A stretch of DNA of 64,000 bases, from NCBI RefSeq assembly GCF_003286085.1, contig NW_020825327.1, positions 434,001-498,000 of the forward strand, in the 5' to 3' direction. How positions within the stretch are numbered: position 1 is the stretch's first letter; each line of letters starts with the position of its first letter. The position numbers and the translations under genes were made by a program. The stretch is from Drosophila persimilis (taxonomy: Eukaryota; Arthropoda; Insecta; Diptera; Drosophilidae). Under the pieces are notes generated by a model. That model searched no databases, was not told the origin of the DNA, and was given only the letters and a program-made list of their open reading frames with translations. Positions 57,354 to 64,000 of the stretch are shown here, one piece after another.

Positions 57354-58317
57354 TCCTGAGGCTCGCCTCCACCATTGTTGCTTCTAGATCGCTGTCAGGG
57401 GACTCCGGCTCCTCCCCGACAACGATGTGAGTGAGACCTCTGGCTAGGTCGCTCTCGTCGAACGCGTAGTCGTCCAAGATGTCGTCCGACATCATGGACG
57501 CCGCATCCGACGCCGGGTTGTCTTCCTCGCACGAGGCCCCCTCTTTCAGGATCTCCGGCAGCTCCGGGTCTGGCTCGACCTCCGCTTGCCTGCCCTTGCG
57601 ATCGGACTTGTAAGTGGATATGGTGACCTTCTTGTAGCCATAATCCACTACACCGTCCGACTTTGCGAGGAGATCAATGGATTCCTCATTTAGGACGAGG
57701 ATGATCTGGCGCCTCTGGCCTTGGATATCCTCCACCTTTGCCACCTTCCAATCGGCTGTAGGAAGGTGGGGGTTGCAGACCTGCAGTAACCTGAGGATCT
57801 TCTCAGGCTCTGCAGGCTTAGCCGAGACCCACGCTCTGGCTCTCGGGCGACTAGGGACATCTTCCCACTTCACGGCCTCCAGTTTCGCCCCTGGATAGAC
57901 CTCTTTGAGGGCCGCCACCGCCTTCATGTAGAGGGCCGCAGAGCGAGCGTCTTGGCAGGCGATGGCTTTCACCTTGCCATGATGCCACCCTGCGTCCTCA
58001 CACTTTGGCGGTGGTCCGCCGTTCTCCTCCAGTTCCAGTAGGAACCGGTCCTGGATCTCGTTCTCCACCAGGTGCCACTTATCGCGAGGGACATGGCCGT
58101 CCTCGGCGCCCCTGTCTAGGACACCGATCAGGGTCCTGCCCCTCGCCACCTCAGCGAACGACCGGTTCGTGAGGTGGGTCTTCACCCGCTGGCTTGCTGG
58201 GCTTGGCCTGGCTGATTTGCGGGGTTCTCCGCTGAGCGTTGCCGCTTGTTGGGGGCCTTGGCTGCGCCCTTTCCGGCTTTGGCTGGCTGGAACAGAGGAA
58301 GGATTGAGGAGGCCCAC
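57202..58317 (-). CDS. Gag protein of A1' (main open part of ORF1)
   Basis: This 371-residue frame has a short N-terminal basic segment, then a DUF4780-like region from about residue 50 (HLTNRSFAEVARGRTLIGVL, WHLVENEIQDRFLLELEENG, KEVYPGAKLEAVKWEDVPSR, CNPHLPTADWKVAKVEDIQG). It closes with an acidic tail (DDILDDYAFDESDL). No CCHC knuckle is visible. The true start lies upstream: 58318-58440 encodes the conserved QDRRRAAFIL region in another frame, separated by a one-base shift near 58190-58320. The 3' end overlaps the endonuclease ORF by about 150 bases. Confidence 0.7.
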   Translation of the reverse strand: MGLLNPSSVPASQSRKGRSQGPQQAATLSGEPRKSARPSPASQRVKTHLTNRSFAEVARGRTLIGVLDRGAEDGHVPRDKWHLVENEIQDRFLLELEENGGPPPKCEDAGWHHGKVKAIACQDARSAALYMKAVAALKEVYPGAKLEAVKWEDVPSRPRARAWVSAKPAEPEKILRLLQVCNPHLPTADWKVAKVEDIQGQRRQIILVLNEESIDLLAKSDGVVDYGYKKVTISTYKSDRKGRQAEVEPDPELPEILKEGASCEEDNPASDAASMMSDDILDDYAFDESDLARGLTHIVVGEEPESPDSDLEATMVEASLRNVVDAPADKPPPLLGSMRCSTAPPGQGWSRHSPHSGALDPRKQGLRSEDF

Positions 58318-58476
58318 AGCCTCTGCTCCTTTCCGTCGGCTGACGCCCTGAAGTTCGGGTCTTCGTTGGGCAGGATGAAAGCCGCTCGTCTCCTGTCTTG
58401 GTACGACGGCTATCCTCCCCGTGGTGCAGAGACGCTGCCCGCCGGAGCTCCCATGGGTCCTTCGGTCCCGGTGCGC

Positions 58477-58767
58477 TTACCAGCCGCGATTACGTTCTGC
58501 TTGGCAGCCACCCCGGTATCCGCTTCGCCCTTGGAGCCACCCGACTTGGAAGGACCCGATTGGCTTTTCGGGCCTCCCCTCCGCGGCGGCTGCTGCCTGA
58601 AGACGGTGGACCGACTCAGTCTCTTTCCCCGTCTTCTTTGGACCCGGTTTCCCAGGCACTGGTGCAGATGGATTGGCTTGTCCCTCCGGTACTTTAAGAG
58701 GAGTACCGAGCTCCTTTGCGGTTTTGTTGGTTTTTATATTTTGAGTGTTTGACATAGTAGTTCCCAC
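58477..58767 (-). pseudogene. 5' part of gag of A1' in a shifted frame
   Basis: 96 residues with KTNKTAKELGTPLKVPEGQ, the counterpart of 43128-43418 and in the same relation to the main gag frame. Confidence 0.4.
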
Positions 58768-59245
58768 GAGTAGGCGGGAAGGGGATGGTCACCCGAGGCA
58801 TAGCCCGCTTGTCCCGGGAAGACTGATTTAAACTGGAGGTCGGCAGGTATGCAGAGTCCGCATATTAGCGACCGGGCACCCCCCCGGCCATGCATCCCTC
58901 GGCATATAACAGTGTCACCTTGGATTGGGGTAATTTCACTGTGAGTTTTCTTCTCTCCGCCCGACTACCATTTGCCAGCATCCTAGCAGAGACATGACCG
59001 TGCTAGGACCTGTTTCCAGCCGCCCTCACGGGGAGAGTATAGTCGCACTTCCACCGGTGTGCACAGTTACGGCGGGTGACGGTTCGCTCGCAACCCTCTG
59101 TGTCCTAGGGGGGGGGGTGTGTGACGCAGACCGCACCGGGTATTACCAACCGGAGCGGCTGAGCCTCAGTTCCGAGTTCACAGTTGTGCGAGCCGACCCG
59201 TCATCCGTTTGTCCCCCTGTAGCACCCGATGGCTGACGGCCTAAT

Positions 59246-59995
59246 AAAAATGAGTTACAAGACATACAATTTTGAGAAAAGTATTTTTTGAGCCAATATA
59301 CTAAATATTAGTATTTAAATATATATTAGTTTCCTCCAAGTCCTTGTAAATTAAATTACACATAAAAAGAAGAATACATAATAATTGACGTTATTAAATT
59401 TTTTTTAAAGTCTATTTATAAAAAACGGAATTTTCTTTATATGGCCTCTATACTTCGATTTTTGTTGTTTAACTAGCCGGCCCTGCCTCGTTTTGCTGTG
59501 GCGCTCATTGTAATTGCACGGATAAGAAATGTAGACAACTCAGTTGATTGTTTCTTGATGGAGAATATAAAGAGTTTTGACCTGATCTCCGACTATGGCA
59601 ATGGATTCTCCGCTAATACGGCTACTACGGCTAGTATTAAAAAAAAAAAATAAAAAGTACATTTTTTCGGGAGTGTTTTCGTATAAACCTTCTCCTGGAA
59701 AATTTAAACAGCTGAAAACCAAATGAGACAAATCGGCTCAGCCATTCTCAATTTATGAGATCCCGTAAATTTTTTTACTCCATTTATATATACATACCGA
59801 TTTATTAGTATGGGTAATTATGTAACGAATTACATTTAATACAACGTATTGGTACAATAAATTATGATAAAATGCGCTGAACCGGACCGACTGTAAAAAA
59901 ATTGTTAAAAAATATTTTTCTCTATACTACATATGCAGACACCAGAAGACCTGATCAAACTTTCCTCTGTACCAGATGAAAAAAACCAACATATT
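59246..59995 (+). repeat. CycD: CycD array resumed: last codons of CycD and 3' flank
   Basis: From AAAAATGAGTTACAAGACAT onward this matches 15557-16305 of unit 1. It includes the last nine codons of CycD (stop TGA at 59273-59275) and the downstream flank, with a few substitutions. No splice acceptor remains, so it is a dead tail. It ends at the Harbinger target site ATT (59993-59995). Confidence 0.85.
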
Positions 59996-60174
59996 CAGGC
60001 AGGCTCCGTTTTTCATTTACTTTTGCGGATTACGTTTTCAGCCAAAACGTTTCGTTTTCGTTTTAAGGTTCCATTTTTCACATATTTTTTTTATCGATAT
60101 GTTTCTTTTTTCATCGTTTCTGGCAAACAAAAACAGCTGACCTGGCTGCTTTGTAAAAATACAGCGTGATTAAA

Positions 60175-61268
60175 ATGCCTTTTATTTTTTCAATTGCTTG
60201 TTTTGAAGCAAAACGATTGCAGAAATTACGTGATCTAAGAAGATCTAGACATCTTAGATGCAACACTTGTGTATTTAACATGTCTGACGAACTGTGAGTA
60301 ACAGCATGCGTATTGAAAATTAAATTGCTAATGGTAAAGCTTTCAGATTTCTGAAGTCATTTCGGATCGACAAAAAAACATTCAAAATGATTTTGGAGAA
60401 AGTTCAACCCCATTTAGGTGTTACCAGGAAGTTATCTCCCTCTACGCAATTGGCTTCAGTAATGCGATATCTCGCCACTGGCTGCTACCAGTGGGCAGTT
60501 GCCAAAGACCACCATATAAACATTGGACGCAGTACATCTGGAAAGATTCTTCACAAACTTATTCCGTTGATGGACACGCTGTTATGTGTTGAGTTCATTT
60601 CGTTGCAGATGAATAATCATCAATTGCAACAATCATATGAATATTTCTATCGGAACTTTAAATTGCCTCGAATTGGTGCCTGTGTGGATGGAACTCACAT
60701 CAGAATACTAAAGCCTGTACAAAACCACTCCGTGTTCTATAATAGGAAAGGATTTTATAGCATGAATGCCATGGTGGTGTGTAACTACAACATGGAGATA
60801 ATTGCTATTGATGCCACGCACCCTGGTTCCTGCCATGACTCCTTCATTTGGAATCACTCCCCTGTTAGGGAATATTTATCCACGACCATTAATGGGTTTG
60901 TTTTGGCTGATTCGGGCTACGCTCTAGAGAGTTTTGTTCTGACTCCTTATAGGAGCGCGGAGATAGCCACCTATCAGCACAGATTCAACATAAAGCATAC
61001 TGGAGCACGAAATATTATAGAACGCACCATTGGAGTCCTTAAAAGCCGTTTCCGTTGCTTGCAACGCACTTTAAATTACCCACCAATATTTTGTTGCCAA
61101 ATTATAAATGTATGCTGTGCCCTGCACAATATTTGTAGAAGACGTAATGTCTTAATCGAGGAGGATGTTCGATTTGACCACCCTCTAGACACTGAAAATG
61201 AATTCGACGACACTGAAAATAATGGATCATCTATACGCGATGAAATAGCTCAGGCCATTCCTTATTGA
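60175..61268 (+). CDS. Harbinger (HARBI1-like) DDE transposase, two exons, intact
   Basis: Exon 1 is 60175-60293, the intron 60294-60346 (53 nt, GTGAGT...TTTCAG, branch CTAAT) and exon 2 60347-61268, giving 346 residues without a stop. The splice joins NMSDE to LFLKSFRIDKKTF, the usual start of the HARBI1 family; without the intron the protein would lack this part. Catalytic residues in the spliced numbering are D154 (GACVDGTHIRI), D228 (VLADSGYAL) and E265 (NIIERTIGVLKSRF). CALHNICRRRN near the end is also typical. Cuts and pastes the element together with the Myb-like partner. Probably a recent copy. Confidence 0.88.
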
Positions 61269-61358
61269 AATGCAAAATTTGTCATGTTTTCTTCTTTGTG
61301 TCATTCGATTTTATAACTAATAAAGCTAACTTTCACAAAAAAACTAATAGGAAACTAA

Positions 61359-62146
61359 TTATTTCTCCAATTTGTCCAACATTTGGCTAAATTTATCTAC
61401 AAGCGCCTTTTGGACCTCGAGCTTCTCCTTCTCTAACGATTCCATTCGTTCGAAATGTTCCGACATTTTTTTGGAAATTGCCGACATTTCATTCAGCTGA
61501 GCAGCGCAGAGATCGTTCAGGTCCATGGTCTGCGCTGGTCTAGTTCGACGGCGCTTCGGCATGGGCTCCTCCTTCTCTAAGGGTTCGACCTTCTCTGAGG
61601 GTTCCTCCTCAATGGGGTCTTCAATCGCGCACTTAACCCCAGTGTCGGCCTCCTTGGTCGTATGGGGGGAAGTCCATACAATGGCCCACCTACTCCTTCC
61701 ACCATTTCGTAGAGGCCACATAGCTTGGCCACTTCCTCCTCCAATTCCCCAAGCGATTGCTGAGCGAAGGGCCCTCCACCTGTAGCTCGAGTTTCGGATT
61801 TGTTTTTTGCCATCTTCTTGCGGATGTTTGTTTTCCAATCTGCCCAAACCTGAAATTGTAGAATTGAATATAGTAGTGTGCTACCTTTTGTTGTGCAACA
61901 CATACCTTTTTCCAACCCAATGCGTCCTTGATTGGCGGCCCAACAGCATTGAGAGCGCCGCAAAGCTCTGCCCACTTGGCATCGACAACAACTCGGTCGC
62001 CTTTCACAAATCCTTTTGCCAAGTACGGGTTGTCTTTCATAAAACCCACCAGGATTTCATCTTGAAGTGATGATTTATGCTTTACCCTGGATATAAAGAA
62101 CAAAGCGGTAATTTTGAAATAAAAAATGAATTTGCTGCACTTACAT
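61359..62146 (-). pseudogene. Harbinger Myb/SANT-like (zeste-type) DNA-binding protein, frameshifted
   Basis: Minus strand, three exons. The start codon is split: AT at 62146-62145, intron 62144-62087 (58 nt, GTAAGT...CCAG), then G and exon 62086-61906. A second intron 61905-61850 (56 nt, GTATGT...TTTCAG) leads to exon 61849-61359. The exons encode a trihelix/Myb domain (LQDEILVGFMKDNPYLAKGF, WAELCGALNAVGPP, GWKKVWADWKTNIRKKMAKN) and a C-terminal coiled coil (MSEHFERMESLEKEKLEVQK). A one-base shift in the run of G/C near 61663-61670 separates them. It could be a recent mutation or a sequencing error in the homopolymer. Confidence 0.78.
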
Positions 62147-62484
62147 TTTGAAGTCCAAATTAAATTGGGCGGGAAACAGCTGTGCTCACCCAGATGTTCT
62201 GTTAAGCGCATGCTACAAGCACAGTCTGAGCTGTTACATGCACATTTGTGCTGTTATACGCAAAAATTTATTACTTGCCAACGTTCCGATAACCAAATCG
62301 GAATGCGTCAGCTGCTTACACCAAAACGAAATTTGTTGTTGCTGTGGCCAATTTTTTCCGAGCCAAATTTTAGTTTGGGTTAAAATAAAATTATTTATAA
62401 AGAAAGCACAAGAGAGCCCCAATTTATGTGATTTCAAAAGTAAATCGGAAAGCTTTTGTGAATGTGAAAAACGGAGCCTGGCTG

Positions 62485-62502
62485 ATTGGCAGTATTGGCT
62501 GT
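62485..62502 (+). repeat. CycD array remnant right of Harbinger
   Basis: ATTGGCAGTATTGGCTGT is the continuation of the array sequence after the Harbinger target site (compare 16309-16324). It breaks off at 62503, where new sequence starting TGTAAGG begins. Confidence 0.8.
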
Positions 62503-62757
62503 TGTAAGGAAGTTCTCAGGCCGAGGTAAAGCTTGTCAGTCTGTCCAGGGCCCGGTCCTTCCCCACAGCAAAATTTGTTGTGTGAGGACCTAAGGGGAGA
62601 GCCGCTTGTGGCGAAAGCGCGCCCGTGGGGTGGATCGTGGGATGGTCGGGCCTGGCCCGGCCACGAGGCGTGGGTGAAGCCGTGCTTGGGAGCTGCAGAG
62701 ACGTGCGTTGGGGGTCATGTGTGGCGGGAGACGGGGTTTGGGTCAGGGATCGGAAAG

Positions 62758-63003
62758 GTGTGGGAGAGGGGAGCCCAGCCTAGCAGATGCCGCATGATCC
62801 ACGACTCACATCTGCGTCGCCGGGTCCCCCGGTCGAGGGTGTAGGAGAGGGAACCCAGCTTTGCGAATGCCGCGTGAATCCACGACTCACATCCAGCATC
62901 GCCGGGTCCCCAGGGGAGAAAGGTATAGGAGAGGGAAAACCCAGCTTGGTGAATGCCGCATGAATCCACGACTCACATCCACTTCGCCGGGCCTCCCGGG
63001 AAA
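62758..63003 (+). repeat. Tandem repeat, three copies of about 82 bp
   Basis: Copies start at 62758, 62839 and 62921. Each has GTRTRGGAGAGGG, CCCAGC, ATGCCGC and CCACGACTCACATC, followed by CGCCGGG and a C/G-rich end. They differ by roughly 10-20 % by eye. Noncoding. Confidence 0.8.
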
Positions 63004-63720
63004 AGGGAAGAGAAGGGGAGGGGGGTGAGTGACTCCTACGGGCGAATGTTCTGAGACAGGTGGGTTGAGGTTGGTGTCTTTATTGTTTTCGGATCATTTC
63101 CCTACTTAAAATCCCGCGCTTGCAGCGGGGAAATAAACGCCAAAAAATTATCATAAACAACACGTGGGCATAATATCTAAACTGCGGGAATGTTCTGCTT
63201 ATACCTGCCTACTGCACCGATCTATCCCCCCCAGAGCTCACATACGTGAGGTGGCTCACCCTTGTGTCCCTTCTTTGGGTTCTGTTCTCCCACGGCGGGT
63301 CCTCGTCACTTCGGGGGCTTCCTTTGCACACCGCGTGGGTGCGGTCACAGCTGGTTTTTCACCGCGTGCGGGCGAACACAGCTTATTGCGTACACGGCGC
63401 GGTCACGGCTAGTTTTTCACATTTATTTTGGCTTCCGCCGCACAACCGGTCTGGCTCAGCCCTCGGAGATCACTCTCGAGCTTGGCTCGCGCTGGACCGT
63501 GCCAGGCCTCGGCTTTTCTTTTTCGTAGCTTCTTTGCCGCTTCGCTGCTGCGCCGCCTTCGGCTGCCGGCCTCGGCTGCGTGGGTGTATGGCTGCGTGTG
63601 TGTATTGCCTGCTTCGCCGTCGGCTCTTTTCCTCGGCTGCGTGGGCGTAAGACCGATCGGCGGCTTCTCTGCCGCTTCGCTCCCTTTCATGTTGTCTCTC
63701 TTCGCCTTCGTATAGCCGTG

Positions 63721-63795
63721 GTGTGCGTCTCTCTTCGCTGCGTGGCCGTAGTGTGCGTCTCTCTTCGCTGCGTGGCCGTAGTGTGCGTCTCTCTT
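63721..63795 (+). repeat. Tandem repeat, 30-bp unit
   Basis: Two exact copies of a 30-bp unit (GTGTGCGTCTCTCTTCGCTG plus CGTGGCCGTA) and a third of 15 bases. A diverged half-unit (GTTGTCTCTCTTCGCCTTCG) lies just before it. Confidence 0.85.
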
Positions 63796-64000
63796 ACGTG
63801 TTGGTTCTCTTAGTTCTAATAAGTAAAAAGGCCTACTGTTTTGGGGTTTCTTAGCCTATTTCTTACTTTAATGGGTGAAAATAAGGATTCATTGTTGTTT
63901 GTCTTGGTAATACTAATAATAATAGAAGTAATAAAATCGGATAATAGTGATAATGAACTGAGATAATAATGAAATTAGATAACAAGCCGTCGGGGCGGTC

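Larger units (their letters stand above)
53697..59243 (-). mobile_element. LOA-like non-LTR retrotransposon, copy A1' (near full length)
   Basis: The longest family A copy, about 5.5 kb, minus strand. The 5' end at about 59241 and the 3' tail at 53697 match A1 and A2. The order is leader (58770-59241), gag (57202-58767), endonuclease (56441-57353), reverse transcriptase (54768-56289), RNase H (53806-54719), tail. The part 53697-56592 is the near-identical duplicate of A1 but retains 334 bases that A1 has lost. It abuts the tail of a CycD last exon at 59246. Confidence 0.82.
59996..62484 (+). mobile_element. PIF/Harbinger DNA transposon with terminal repeats and ATT duplication
   Basis: 2489 bp. 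The left end CAGGCAGGCTCCGTTTTTCA and the right end (reverse complement) CAGCCAGGCTCCGTTTTTCA match at 19 of 20 bases. ATT is duplicated (59993-59995 and 62485-62487). The intact site CATATTGGCAG in units 1-5 confirms the 3-bp duplication, which is typical of this superfamily. Two convergent genes lie inside: a DDE transposase (plus) and a Myb/SANT-like protein (minus), the standard Harbinger pair. Confidence 0.9.
62503..64000. other. GC-rich unassigned sequence, possibly a long LTR
   Basis: It starts with TG directly at the broken array sequence and contains an AATAAA at 63140-63145, so a long LTR is possible; its other end is outside the window. It holds two tandem repeats listed separately. 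Open frames here are biased in composition, overlap on both strands, and show no family motif. No gene is called. Confidence 0.3.

Noticed and set aside
63164..63813. Several overlapping frames of 77-134 residues on both strands
   Set aside because: GC-biased, partly made of a 30-bp tandem repeat, no domain motif, and open on opposite strands at once.

Overview
The window looks like repeat-rich, probably heterochromatic DNA from a fly of the genus Drosophila. The reasons are 53-60 nt introns, exons of a Cyclin D gene of insect type, and a dense nest of transposons of the LOA/R1-like, BEL/Pao, Gypsy, Tc1, Transib and PIF/Harbinger groups. A dispersed repeat containing CTGTCTGTCCGTCC and TATAAGAGCTAGAGCAAC suggests the obscura group, but this is only an impression. 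Nothing bacterial is present.

Layout. 1-1652: LTR-retrotransposon fragment on the minus strand (gag, primer-binding site, LTR). 1653-8576: nested LINE remains, ending in a LOA-like element (called A1) with an intact 5' end. 8763-8962: one plus-strand exon of Cyclin D (CycD), followed by a 6.1-kb intron full of transposon fragments. 10366-40468: tandem array of about 5.7-kb units. Each unit carries the last two CycD exons with splice sites and stop codon, plus BEL gag, a Tc1 relic, a dispersed repeat and a LINE 3' fragment on the minus strand. There are five complete CycD 3' cassettes. Unit 1 also carries a 1.7-kb Transib element with a 5-bp target duplication.

40469-59243: block of retrotransposons interrupting the array. 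It holds LOA-like element A2 (minus), a second LOA-like element B (plus), and a near-identical direct duplicate of 1653-7450 within a longer LOA-like copy (A1'). 59246-59995: the array resumes at the very end of the CycD last exon. It is then interrupted by a PIF/Harbinger element (59996-62484) with terminal repeats, an ATT target duplication, an uninterrupted spliced transposase gene and a convergent Myb/SANT-like gene. 62503-64000 is unassigned GC-rich sequence with two short tandem repeats.

The central observation is the amplification of the 3' end of a host cell-cycle gene. One upstream CycD exon faces five downstream copies of the same terminal exons. All five encode the same C-terminus, and all could in principle be spliced to the single upstream exon. 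The remaining coding sequence is transposon-derived and mostly broken. The main exceptions are the Harbinger transposase and, in part, the Gypsy-type gag.
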